This document shows, piece by piece, positions 24,632-33,355 of a stretch of DNA of 64,000 bases (the first letter of the stretch is position 1; each line of letters starts with the position of its first letter). Made by a program: the position numbers and the translations under genes. Location: assembly GCA_005776585.1 (NCBI GenBank), contig SXOX01000185.1:1-64000 (forward strand), given 5' to 3'. The DNA comes from Pseudomonadota bacterium. Its GTDB lineage: Bacteria > Myxococcota_A > UBA9042 > GCA-2863065. Under the pieces are notes generated by a model. The model searched no databases. It was given only the letters and a program-made list of their open reading frames with translations, and was not told the origin of the DNA.

Positions 24632-27526
24632 GTGGCTGGGCGCATCGGTCGGTTCGAGTTGGTGTCGGTGCTGGGCGAGGGTCCGGCCGGAACGACGTGG
24701 CTCGCGCGCGGCAAGGACGAGACGGAGCGCGTCGCTCTCAAGGCCTTTCGCGGCATCGACGACCTGCTGGGGCCGTTCATCGAGTCTGCACAGCAGTCGG
24801 TCGAGCGGCTCAAGACGGTCCGGAGCGGCGCGGTCGCCCTGCCCTTCGAGGCCGCACCGCGCATGTCGCGTCCCGCGTTTACGGTACGAGAGTACGTCGA
24901 GGGCACGACGCTCGAGCAGGTGCTCGGCGCGAGCCTCAAGCTGCCGCCGACGTTCGCTGCGGGGCTCATTCACGCGGCGGCGATTGGGCTTCAGATCATG
25001 CACCGCCAACGGTGCTCGCACGGGAACCTCAAGCTCACGAACGTCTTCGTCGACAACCAGGGTCGCGTTCGCCTGGTGGACCCGTTGGTCGCGGCGCCGG
25101 CCTTGGTCAAGGCCGGCCTCGGCGTCGCCTCGGGGCTCGTGGGAAACCCGAGCTACCTGGCCCCGGAGCAGCTCACGAGCGGGCACCCCTCGGCGTCCAG
25201 CGACGTATATGCGCTCGGCGTGCTCGCCTATCGCCTGCTGTGCGGGCGCATGCCGTTCGAGTCGCTGCCGCTCGATCAGCTGCGGCGCAAGAAGATCTTC
25301 TCCGAGTATCCCGATCCCAAGGAGCTGGAGCCGACCCTGTCGACGCCGCTCGTGGCCTTCATACACCAGAGCCTGGACGCGCGTCCCGCTCAGCGCGGAC
25401 TGACGGCCGAGACCGTAGCGCAGACGATCGCGCGATGGTTGAACGGGCTCGGCCTCACGCCAGCCGCGGCGCTCGAGGAGGGCCTGGATCGTGTCGGTGG
25501 CCAGGTCCGGTCACCGAAGGCTGCTCGACTGGCCTACGAGGTCGCGGGGACAGCGCCTTCTCGGGCGCGCTCCGCTCCGCCCGTGGGGGCCCCGCGTGTC
25601 GAAGCGGCCGCTCCGGCCCAGGCGCGGGCCACCGACCTCCGGTCCGCCGTGATCGTCGACCTGCCCGCGCCGACTCGAACCAACGTGGCTCCCGTACCCC
25701 TGGCCCGGAAAGAGACCCCACACATCGACTTCGTGCCGTCGGGCGCCGCTGTCAGCGCAGCACGAGCCGCACCACGCCCTCGGGAGGTGGTCCAGGAGCT
25801 GGGCTTCGAGGCGCCGGCGGAGCTGTCCATGCTCGAAGATCGCGTGCCCAAGTGGGCCTCGGCACGCTCGGAGCCGATGCCGGGCTCGGAGCCCGCCTTC
25901 GATGTCCTGCTTCATCCCGATTCGCAGGGCTCCGACGTCTCCGGGCCGCAGTTCTGGGCCCCCGAGGCGGCCTCGGAGTCGAGCCCCGTCGTGCGCTTCC
26001 GAGAGGGCCTGTCCGTGGCCGCCGAGGAGTTCCCGCAGTGGGCGACCCACGGAGAGTCGGACGGCCCGGCGACCGCGAGCCCACGGCCCGCGGGACGCTC
26101 GTCGGGTGAGATCCCGATCGACGCGGCCCCGACCGGCGCGACCCAGGCGGCCCAAGAGTTTCCGGAGTGGGCCACGTCTGAGGTCGCTGCGTCAGTCACT
26201 GCGCCACCCGGCGCGACCCCGGCGACGCCGGCTCCCCCGCCCACGGCCGCGAGACCGGTGTGGACCCCGTCGCCTCACTGGCGCCGCTGGGCCGTCGGCG
26301 CAGCGGCGGGTGTGGCCATTGCGCTCGCAGCCTGGTTCGCTTCGACGCGCCCGCGGGAGACGCGTACCGCGGCTGCGGGAGCGACTCCGGCCACAGACTC
26401 GCGCGTGGACGGGCTCGAGCTCCTGGGCGCCGCTAAGCGGGCCGCTGACGGTCCGCCGGAGGAAGCAATGCGCGCGGCGAGCGCTGCCGTCGCGGCGCTT
26501 CCAGGCAACGTGCAGGCGCTCGTGCTGCTTGGGCGCGCAGAGCTGCGCGCGGGCAAGGGCGAGCAGGCCCTGGCGACCGCAGGGAGGGCCAAGTCGCTCG
26601 CATCCAACGATCCCGACCCGACGCGGCTCGAGGCGGAGGCGCTCCTGGTGCTCGGGCGCGGCTCCGAGGCCATCGCGGCAGCCCGCGCGGCGGTGGCTCT
26701 GCGACGGACCGATCCCAAGGCCTGGATCGTCGTCGCGCACGCGGCACTCGCGGCGCGCCAGCTCGACGAGGCCGAGAGGGCACTCGGGGAGGCCACGCTG
26801 CTCGATCCGGCCGACGCAGAGGCCCACCGATCGCTCGGCGATGTGCACCTGCAGTCGGGGAAGCCTGACCGGGCCCGAGACGCGTATCGCCGCGCCATCG
26901 ATCTGCGACCGGAGGACGTGGCCGCCTATCACGGCTTCGGTCGCGCTGCGTTGCGCGCCGGCAAGAGCCCCGGTGCAGCCGACGCGCTGGTCCGCGCATT
27001 GACGGTGGCCCCCGCAGACCGCACGCTCCGTCGCCTGGCAGGGGAGCTGCTCCTGGCCGAGGGCCGCCTCGAGGACGCCGTGTTTCACCTCGGCCGCGTG
27101 ACGAAGGACACGCCCGACGACTGGGCAGGGCAGCTCGCACTCGGACACGCGCTGCTTCGGATCGGGCGGATCCCGGAGTCCGTCTCGTGTTTCGAGACGG
27201 CCGAGCGTCTGCATCCGACCGCGGAGGTCCGATTCCACCTTGGCACCGCTCGCGTCGCCGCCAAGGACGACGCGGGAGCGCTGGCGGACTTCGAGGCTGC
27301 CGAGAAGCGCCGCGATCGCCTGTGGCAAGCCGCCTGTGAGGCGGGACGCGCTCAGGTCCGCCTGGGCAAGCCCGCCGAGGCGCGGCTCGCCTTCGATCGC
27401 GCCGCCAAGCTCGCACCCGAGCGCTTCGCGAAGCTGACGGACGCCGCACTTCAGAGCGCGGCCGCGCTGGAGCTCACGGGACTCACGTGCACGGGTTCGG
27501 GCGCCGAGCTCCTTCCGGTAGAGTAG
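24632..27526 (+). CDS. Kinase-like (pseudokinase) membrane protein with TPR repeats
   Basis: Protein of 964 residues. Residues 6-275 have a Ser/Thr kinase fold: IGRFELVSVLGEGPAGTTWLA, VALKAF (Lys37), LAPEQL and SDVYALGVLAYRLLCG. However, the catalytic loop is HGNLKLTN instead of HRDLKPxN, so the catalytic base Asp is Asn132, and DFG is DPL (Asp150 kept). ATP binding may persist but phosphotransfer is doubtful. A Pro/Ala-rich linker follows, then one membrane segment at about 549-572 (RRWAVGAAAGVAIALAAWFAS). Residues 590-960, outside the cytoplasm, carry around ten TPR-like helix pairs (AYRRAIDLRPEDVAAYHGFGRAALRAG, ADFEAAEKRRDRLWQAACEAG). Probably a signalling scaffold. GTG start; see the adjacent promoter. 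Confidence 0.82.
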   Translation: MAGRIGRFELVSVLGEGPAGTTWLARGKDETERVALKAFRGIDDLLGPFIESAQQSVERLKTVRSGAVALPFEAAPRMSRPAFTVREYVEGTTLEQVLGASLKLPPTFAAGLIHAAAIGLQIMHRQRCSHGNLKLTNVFVDNQGRVRLVDPLVAAPALVKAGLGVASGLVGNPSYLAPEQLTSGHPSASSDVYALGVLAYRLLCGRMPFESLPLDQLRRKKIFSEYPDPKELEPTLSTPLVAFIHQSLDARPAQRGLTAETVAQTIARWLNGLGLTPAAALEEGLDRVGGQVRSPKAARLAYEVAGTAPSRARSAPPVGAPRVEAAAPAQARATDLRSAVIVDLPAPTRTNVAPVPLARKETPHIDFVPSGAAVSAARAAPRPREVVQELGFEAPAELSMLEDRVPKWASARSEPMPGSEPAFDVLLHPDSQGSDVSGPQFWAPEAASESSPVVRFREGLSVAAEEFPQWATHGESDGPATASPRPAGRSSGEIPIDAAPTGATQAAQEFPEWATSEVAASVTAPPGATPATPAPPPTAARPVWTPSPHWRRWAVGAAAGVAIALAAWFASTRPRETRTAAAGATPATDSRVDGLELLGAAKRAADGPPEEAMRAASAAVAALPGNVQALVLLGRAELRAGKGEQALATAGRAKSLASNDPDPTRLEAEALLVLGRGSEAIAAARAAVALRRTDPKAWIVVAHAALAARQLDEAERALGEATLLDPADAEAHRSLGDVHLQSGKPDRARDAYRRAIDLRPEDVAAYHGFGRAALRAGKSPGAADALVRALTVAPADRTLRRLAGELLLAEGRLEDAVFHLGRVTKDTPDDWAGQLALGHALLRIGRIPESVSCFETAERLHPTAEVRFHLGTARVAAKDDAGALADFEAAEKRRDRLWQAACEAGRAQVRLGKPAEARLAFDRAAKLAPERFAKLTDAALQSAAALELTGLTCTGSGAELLPVE

Positions 27527-27607
27527 GCGCGTGTTTCGGAGGCACCGTCAATCGCCGTTGGGTCGCCCCCAGCCGCCGTGCGCGCCAGTTCTTGTGGACG
27601 AGCACCC

Positions 27608-28258
27608 ATGAGACCGGCCTCTGAGGGTGTCGTCCAGTTCGGCTACAGGCTCACTCCCGCGCCGCCGCCGCGAGATCCGGTCGTCGGCGAGCTCACGCGG
27701 TGGCGCGCCGAGCTCTTTCGACGCGACACGATAGGGTGTGACCTGTCCCGCTATGGGGCATGCTACGGCAACCTGAGCGCGCGCACCGGTCCCTACGCGA
27801 TGGCTCCAGGGCGACGCGAGTTCCTGGTCTCGTGCACGCAGACCGGCGGGGACCCGGTGGGCGGTGCGGCCACACTGGTGCGTGTCGTCGGTTACGACCA
27901 CGGCCGAAATCACGTCACGAGCGTCGGCAGCTGTCCGCCGTCCTCGGAGACGATGACGCATGGTGCGATGTACGACGCCAGCTTGGACGTGCGCGCCGTC
28001 GTGCATGGCCACGACCCACGTCTCTGGCGGTGGCTGCTGTCGACCGACGCACCACGGACGCCGGAGGCCGTAGCGTATGGCACGCCCGCGATGGCACGCG
28101 CCGCGTTCGATTGCGTCCGCCAGGATCACGAGCGCCCGTGGCGACAACCCGGGGTGCTCGCGATGGCCGGCCACGAGGACGGCGTCGTCGCGTGGGGCGG
28201 CACCGTCGCCGAGGCGGCGCGCCGCTTTCTATCGGCCTGGCACGTCGCCCGGACCTGA
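27608..28258 (+). CDS. Class II aldolase/adducin-like protein
   Basis: Cytoplasmic protein of 216 residues with the class II aldolase/adducin fold. Seen: YGACYGNLSAR (phosphate-loop GN(L/I)S), FLVSCTQTG, PSSETMTHGAMYDA with the acidic Glu, AVVHGHDPRLW (metal-binding HxH) and AGHEDGVVAWGGTVAEA supplying the third metal His. Members cleave sugar phosphates or dehydrate methylthioribulose phosphate, using Zn. The substrate here is unknown. ATG selected; a GTG 30 bases upstream is an alternative. It is 81 bases after the kinase-like gene and ends eight bases from a convergent lipoprotein gene. Confidence 0.8.
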   Translation: MRPASEGVVQFGYRLTPAPPPRDPVVGELTRWRAELFRRDTIGCDLSRYGACYGNLSARTGPYAMAPGRREFLVSCTQTGGDPVGGAATLVRVVGYDHGRNHVTSVGSCPPSSETMTHGAMYDASLDVRAVVHGHDPRLWRWLLSTDAPRTPEAVAYGTPAMARAAFDCVRQDHERPWRQPGVLAMAGHEDGVVAWGGTVAEAARRFLSAWHVART

Positions 28259-28266
28259 ACAAGCGG

Positions 28267-31200
28267 TCAATGGCAGATCTGCTGCCGCGCCACCGTGTCG
28301 GCGCTGCAGCTGAAGAAGCCCGACGAGCAGCCCGTGACCCACGTCCCGTTGTTGCCGCACGCGGGCGGCAAGCTGCCCGTGAACGCCTGCTGCGTGCCGC
28401 TGCAAAAGCCAAGCACCGTGTCACAGTGCCCCCCGACTTGCGTATACAGCGGAGTGCTCGCGCCGTCGCAGTCGAAGTCGAAGCTGCCATCCCCCCGGTG
28501 AGAGGCGAACCACCCGGGCTGACCCGGGTAGGCGTACCCGTTGTAGTCGTAGCAATCGCTGGCGTTGGTCACGTTATAGCCGTTGCCGGCACCACAGCGG
28601 CACTGTCCGCTCGAGCCGCCGTAGCCATCACTGTCGTTGTCCACGTAGAACCAAGAGCAGCCGCCGGCGCCAGGCTCATCCGACTGGCCATTGCAGTTCT
28701 CGTCGGGCCCACCGCAGATTTCCGACTTGCCGGGGTTCACGTTGCCGTTCGAGTCATTGCAGTCGAACTGCCCCTTGTTCGAAGCGTCGTACTTGCCGCT
28801 CACCGCGCAGAGGCACTTCTTCTGGTCGATAGGCCAGCCATCATCGTCGCCATCGTAGTAGTAATTCTTGCACTGCGCAGACCCCTCGGGATCGACCTTC
28901 TTGTCGCAGTCGTCGTCCTTGCCGTTACAGACTTCGCCGGCACCGGGCTTGACGTTCTTGTCCTTGTCGTCGCAGTCGCCCGACAGCAGCGCCGTGTGCT
29001 TGCCCGAGGGCGGGGCTTGAGGGCAGCCGCACACCGAGTCGTTCTCGAGCCCCCAGCCATCGCCGTCGCCGTCTTGAAAGAGCGTGACACAGCCGCCCGC
29101 GCCGAGCTCGTCAGTGCCAAAGACGCAGTTGTCGTCCTTGCCGTTGCACGTCTCCTGCGCCCCATGCCGCGCCGTGGGATCGGCAGGCGCGCAATCGGTC
29201 ACGTTGGGGTCGCCGTCGTTGTCGATGTCCAAGTCGCAGGCGTCGCCCTGGCTGTCCTGGTCGAGGTTGGCTTGCGCCGCGTTGGAGACCGTCGGGCAAT
29301 TGTCGGCCGCGTTCAGGACGCCGTCGTTGTCCATGTCCGGGTCGCACGCGTCGCCGAGCTTGTCCGTATCCGTGTCCGTCTGATCGCTGTTCTTGGTCGC
29401 AGGGCAGTTGTCGGTCGCGTTCAGTACTCCGTCACCGTCGAGGTCGCCGTCGCACACGTCACCCTGACCATCGCCGTCCGTGTCGACCTGAGCGGGGTCG
29501 GCCACGTCCGGGCAGTCATCGGCGCCATTGGCGACCTGGTCGCCATCGCGATCCGGATCGCAGGCATCCCCGATGCCGTCGCCATCGAGGTCGGCCTGCG
29601 TCGGATTGGCGACGTCCGGGCACGTGTCGGTCCCGTTCGGCGTGCCATCGCCGTCCTTGTCGGGATCGCAGGCGTCCCCGGGCCCGTCGCCGTCGAGATC
29701 GGCCTGATCCTTGTTGGCCGCGTCCGGGCAGTTGTCCTGCCCGTTGGAGATGGTGTCGCCGTCGCGGTCCTGATCACACGCATCGCCAAACGAATCCTGG
29801 TCCAGATTGGCCTGCTCCAAGTTGGGCACGAGCGGGCAGTTGTCGGTCGCGTTGGGCACGCCGTCCTCGTCGATGTCCGGATCGCACGCGTCGCCGAGGC
29901 CGTCACCGTCGGTGTTCTTCTGGTCGGCGTTGGCGACCGTCGGGCAGTTGTCCGACGCGTTCAGGAGCCCGTCATCGTCCGCGTCGGCGTCACAGGCGTC
30001 GCCCTTGCCGTCCTGATCGGCGTCGAGCTGATCGGGGTTGGGCACGAGCGGGCAGTTGTCCTCGGTATTGAGCTTGCCATCGTCGTCCTTGTCCGCGTCG
30101 CAGGCGTCGCCCTTGCCGTCCAGGTCCGAGTCGGTCTGGTCCGGATCGTAGGTCGCGGGGCACGCGTCCAGTACGTCGGCCACGCCATCGTTGTCGTCGT
30201 CCTCGTCACAGCCGTCGCCCTTGCCGTCCTGATCGACATCGGCCTGGTCCGCGTTGGGCGTGATCGGGCAGTTGTCCTTCGCGTTCTGCACGCCGTCGCC
30301 GTCGATATCCTTGGCGCACACGTCGCCGATGCCGTCGCCGTCAAAGTCGTCCTGACCCGGATTGGGCACGACCGGGCAGTTATCGACGCCGTCGAGCAAT
30401 CCGTCGTTGTCGTCATCCTCGTCGCAGACGTTACCGAGGGCATCGCCGTCGGTGTTGATCTGCTCCGGATCAAAGATCGTGGGACAGTCGTCCAGCGCGT
30501 TCATGACCGCGTCGTCGTCCTGGTCGTCGTCGACGCAGTCCTTGGTCCCGTCACCGTCCTGATCCGGAAAGCCCTCGTCCTTCTGGCCGTTGCAGTCGTC
30601 ATCGACGGCATTGCACGCCTCGACCGCAGGCTCTTGACCCGAACAGGTGACCTTGCCACCGGAACACAGCGTCTTCCCGGGACACGTGCCGTGGTCATTG
30701 GTCAACGCACAGAAGATGCCGTCGAGCCCTTCGTCAGTCGCGCCATTGCAGTCGTTGTCCTTGCCGTCGCAGACCTCGACGTTGGCCGGTGGCGCGTCAC
30801 ACGCCGACAACCCGCCGGGGCCGCACCACCGCAAGCCAAGGCAGGTCCCCGTCGCGTTCTTGCCCGACGCGCACGTCGTCTTGGCCGCCTGCTGGATGGC
30901 CCACTTGGAGCACGTGCACTGGCCTGACGTGGGGATGCACTGCTTGACGTTGGCGCCGCCGACCGAGACCTCGCCGCAGGTGTAGCCCTCGGGACAGGCG
31001 CCGTTGGCGCACGCGATCCCGCAGAAGCTGCCCTCCTCGGCCGACTTTGGGATGCAATAGCTGTCCAGGCCCGCGCCGGCGTTGCCGCAGTCCGCGTGGG
31101 ACAGACACGGCCGGCAGAGCTCGAGCGAGCGGTCGAGGCAGAGGAAGACTAGGTCGGTCGAGCCCTCGTACTTCGCGCAGCCGTAGCCGGGCGGACACGC

Positions 31201-31566
31201 ATCGACGCAGCTGATGGTGCAGACCTGGCCGTCCTTCGAGGGCACGCAGTAGCCGCTTTGACAGTCCTCGCCCGTGACGCACGGCGTGCCCAGGTGGCCT
31301 TGCCCCGGCTCCTTGCTGTCCGAGCCGTCAGACGGCGAAGGCCCCGCATCTCCGGAGCCATCGGCGCAGCCGTCACACGGCGCGGGTGTCGAGCCGTCCT
31401 TGCCCGCTGCGTCCTTGCCCGACGCATCCGCGGGGGCGATGCCATCGGCGCCTAGCGCGTCGGCCTCTGGGACCGGGAAGAAGACGCCGTGCCCGTCGGT
31501 CTCCTCGTTGGTACAGCCGAGCGCGATCCAGAGCACGATAAACCCGATGATGCGCGCCACGTTCAT
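28267..31566 (-). CDS. Large Ca-binding lipoprotein with TSP3 and MopE-like repeats
   Basis: Cell-surface lipoprotein of 1099 residues. The ATG gives signal MNVARIIGFIVLWIALGC; the open frame continues upstream into the promoter region without a signal. Residues 20-95 are an acidic Asp/Ala/Gly linker, 95-260 a Cys-rich region with many short disulfide loops. A MopE-type motif (VEVCDGKDNDCNGATDEG, VEACNAVDDDCNGQKDEG) leads into twelve TSP3 repeats at 347-778. Further MopE-type units follow (EVCNGKDDDCDKKVDPEG, SEICGGPDENCNGQSDEPG) and a Cys-containing C-terminal domain of about 80 residues. Such Asp-rich repeats bind many Ca ions and form rigid extracellular stalks. Encoded alone between convergent and divergent neighbours. 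Confidence 0.88.
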   Translation of the reverse strand: MNVARIIGFIVLWIALGCTNEETDGHGVFFPVPEADALGADGIAPADASGKDAAGKDGSTPAPCDGCADGSGDAGPSPSDGSDSKEPGQGHLGTPCVTGEDCQSGYCVPSKDGQVCTISCVDACPPGYGCAKYEGSTDLVFLCLDRSLELCRPCLSHADCGNAGAGLDSYCIPKSAEEGSFCGIACANGACPEGYTCGEVSVGGANVKQCIPTSGQCTCSKWAIQQAAKTTCASGKNATGTCLGLRWCGPGGLSACDAPPANVEVCDGKDNDCNGATDEGLDGIFCALTNDHGTCPGKTLCSGGKVTCSGQEPAVEACNAVDDDCNGQKDEGFPDQDGDGTKDCVDDDQDDDAVMNALDDCPTIFDPEQINTDGDALGNVCDEDDDNDGLLDGVDNCPVVPNPGQDDFDGDGIGDVCAKDIDGDGVQNAKDNCPITPNADQADVDQDGKGDGCDEDDDNDGVADVLDACPATYDPDQTDSDLDGKGDACDADKDDDGKLNTEDNCPLVPNPDQLDADQDGKGDACDADADDDGLLNASDNCPTVANADQKNTDGDGLGDACDPDIDEDGVPNATDNCPLVPNLEQANLDQDSFGDACDQDRDGDTISNGQDNCPDAANKDQADLDGDGPGDACDPDKDGDGTPNGTDTCPDVANPTQADLDGDGIGDACDPDRDGDQVANGADDCPDVADPAQVDTDGDGQGDVCDGDLDGDGVLNATDNCPATKNSDQTDTDTDKLGDACDPDMDNDGVLNAADNCPTVSNAAQANLDQDSQGDACDLDIDNDGDPNVTDCAPADPTARHGAQETCNGKDDNCVFGTDELGAGGCVTLFQDGDGDGWGLENDSVCGCPQAPPSGKHTALLSGDCDDKDKNVKPGAGEVCNGKDDDCDKKVDPEGSAQCKNYYYDGDDDGWPIDQKKCLCAVSGKYDASNKGQFDCNDSNGNVNPGKSEICGGPDENCNGQSDEPGAGGCSWFYVDNDSDGYGGSSGQCRCGAGNGYNVTNASDCYDYNGYAYPGQPGWFASHRGDGSFDFDCDGASTPLYTQVGGHCDTVLGFCSGTQQAFTGSLPPACGNNGTWVTGCSSGFFSCSADTVARQQICH
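29233..30528 (-). repeat. Twelve tandem 108-bp coding units (TSP3 repeats)
   Basis: Twelve consecutive units of exactly 36 codons encode DxDxDGxxNxxDNCPxxxNxxQxDxDxDGxGDACD variants. Unit length never varies, while synonymous and conservative changes make the DNA copies imperfect. Exact phasing keeps the Ca-binding stalk in register. The pattern is coding, not a CRISPR or satellite. Confidence 0.9.
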
Positions 31567-31595
31567 GGGTGCAGCGTCGTGAGGTCGGCCTTGGC

Positions 31596-31643
31596 TGTCA
31601 AGCACGACCGACCATTGACCACTTCCAGCGCCAGTGCTACGCG
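31596..31643. promoter_or_regulatory. Divergent promoter region
   Basis: Two -35-like elements face outward in the 100-base gap: TTGACA on the minus strand (31596-31601) toward the TSP3 lipoprotein, and TTGACC on the plus strand (31615-31620) toward the acyl-CoA ligase. The plus one has an extended TGCTACGCG 17 bases later. The -10 matches are weak on both strands, so confidence is low. Confidence 0.33.
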
Positions 31644-31666
31644 GCGGGCCCGATGAGGAGGACCCC

Positions 31667-33328
31667 ATGAGCCAGCCCGGCGCGATCGCAACGATGCTCC
31701 AGAACCTGCGGACCTTGGGCGACAAGCCTGCGCTGTTCGAGGTCCGTGGCCGCGAGGTGGTGCCGGTGGCCGGGCGCGAGCTGCACCTGCTGGTCGGTCG
31801 CGTACGCGGTCTGCTCACGACGCTCGGGGTCCAGCCGGGCGATCGCGTCGCCCTGCTCGCGGGCAACAGCGCGCGTTGGGTGGCGGCGGACCTCGGCATC
31901 CTGGCGAGCGGTGCCATCGCCGTACCGCTGTATTCGCGCCAGGAGCCCAAGGAGCTCGCCGCGATGCTGCGCGACTGCGAGCCCACGGTCCTGCTCGTGT
32001 CGGACAAGGACCTCGCCGACAAGCTGCTGGAGGCATGGCCCGAGGGTCGCGAGCGCACGGCGTTGTTCGACCTCGCCTTCGCGCACGAGCCCACGGCCGA
32101 GCCGGAGCACGCGCATCGCCCCGACGACGTGGTCACGATCATCTACACGTCCGGCACGAGCGGCGAGGCCAAGGGCGTCATGATCACGTCAGGCAACCTG
32201 GACTTCATGGTCCCGGTCACCGCCAGCCGGGTCGAGGAGCTCACCGGCAAGCGCGGCCACCCGGACAAGGTGTTCCATTACTTGCCGTTCTGCTTTGCGG
32301 GCTCGCGCATCGCGCTCTTCACGCAGCTCGTACGGCCAAACCCGGTGCTGCTCTCGACGGACCTGACAAAGGTGCTCGACGAGATGCTGGCGGCCGATCC
32401 GCACTACTACCTCAACGTCCCGGCCGTGCTCGAGCGCATCAAGGCCGGGGTCACCGCCAAGATTCGCGAGAAGGGCGGCATCGGCTGGACACTCTACAGC
32501 CGCGCGCTCGACGCCAATGCGCGCATCCTGGCGGGCAAGGGCGGGCTGGGCGATCGGGCGGCGGTCGCCATCGCGCGTAAGTTCGTGTTTCCCAAGATCA
32601 AGGAGGTGCTCGGCAAGAGCCTGGAGTTCCTCATCTGCGGCTCAGCCCCGCTGTCTCCGGAGACGCAGAGCTTCTTCGAGCTGATGAACGTCCCGGTGTA
32701 TCAGGTGTACGGCCTCACGGAGACCACGGCCATCGTGACCATCGACCGGGCGCGGCAGCCGGGCGCATCGGGCGAGCCGGGGAAGGTGGGGCACGCCATC
32801 CCGGGGGTGGAGATGAAGCTCGGCGAGGGCGATGAACTGCTCACGCGTGGACCGCATATCTTCCACGGCTACTGGAACAAGCCGGAGATCTCGGCGGAAG
32901 CGCTCGTCGACGGCTGGTTCCGCACGGGCGACCAGGCCGAGATCGACGCGGCGGGCAACCTGCGCATCGTGGGGCGCGTCAAGAACCTTATCAAGCCGGA
33001 GTCGGGCCACTGGGTCGCGCCGGAGCCACTGGAGGAGCGGCTCAAGGAGGCGTGCGAGGGCGCCGAGCATGTCGTCGTCATCGGTCATGGGCGCCCGTTC
33101 CTCGGCGCGCTGGTCGCGGGCACCGGCCTCGACGTGGCACGCATCCAGGCCGCGGTCGACAAAGTCAACGCCGATCTGCCGCATTACCGCCGCATTCGCG
33201 CCTTTGCGCACGTGGGTCCAGCGCTCACCATCGAGAGCGGGCTCCTGACCGCCAACGGCAAGCTCCGCCGCAAGGTGATCGAGGCCGCGCACGCCAGCGC
33301 GATTGCGGCCATGTTCTCCAAGCCGTAG
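31667..33328 (+). CDS. Long-chain acyl-CoA ligase (AMP-forming)
   Basis: Adenylate-forming enzyme of 553 residues that activates fatty acids to acyl-CoA via acyl-AMP. Motifs in order: IIYTSGTSGEAKGVMIT (P-loop), YLPFCFAGSR, LEFLICGSAPLSPETQSFF, VYQVYGLTETTAIVT, GWFRTGDQAEIDAAGNLRIVGRVKNLIKPESGHWVAPEPLEE (hinge and A8), and NGKLRRKVI with the conserved Lys near the C terminus. The insertion between P-loop and YGLTET fits the long-chain (FAA1/FadD15-like) group. ATG follows AGGAGG at good spacing. A lipoprotein gene follows after 27 bases. Fatty acyl-CoA reductase, crotonase and FadL genes elsewhere in the window could use its product. Confidence 0.9.
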   Translation: MSQPGAIATMLQNLRTLGDKPALFEVRGREVVPVAGRELHLLVGRVRGLLTTLGVQPGDRVALLAGNSARWVAADLGILASGAIAVPLYSRQEPKELAAMLRDCEPTVLLVSDKDLADKLLEAWPEGRERTALFDLAFAHEPTAEPEHAHRPDDVVTIIYTSGTSGEAKGVMITSGNLDFMVPVTASRVEELTGKRGHPDKVFHYLPFCFAGSRIALFTQLVRPNPVLLSTDLTKVLDEMLAADPHYYLNVPAVLERIKAGVTAKIREKGGIGWTLYSRALDANARILAGKGGLGDRAAVAIARKFVFPKIKEVLGKSLEFLICGSAPLSPETQSFFELMNVPVYQVYGLTETTAIVTIDRARQPGASGEPGKVGHAIPGVEMKLGEGDELLTRGPHIFHGYWNKPEISAEALVDGWFRTGDQAEIDAAGNLRIVGRVKNLIKPESGHWVAPEPLEERLKEACEGAEHVVVIGHGRPFLGALVAGTGLDVARIQAAVDKVNADLPHYRRIRAFAHVGPALTIESGLLTANGKLRRKVIEAAHASAIAAMFSKP

Positions 33329-33355
33329 CCTCTCGGCGGCGGCAAGGAGGCGGGT

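Noticed and set aside
29233..30528. Regular 108-bp repeats considered as a CRISPR or satellite array
   Set aside because: Units are in-frame, imperfect and encode a known Ca-binding repeat; there are no constant repeats with variable spacers.
27760..30927. A very long plus-strand open frame (over 1000 codons) across the TSP3 lipoprotein gene
   Set aside because: It is antisense to the phased repeats, its Val/Ala/Ile-rich product is the mirror of Asp/Gly codons, and it has no start signal or family motif.
31567..32142. Upstream extension of the TSP3 lipoprotein frame into the acyl-CoA ligase gene
   Set aside because: The ATG at 31566 gives the signal peptide; the extension overlaps the divergent ligase and lacks any export signal.
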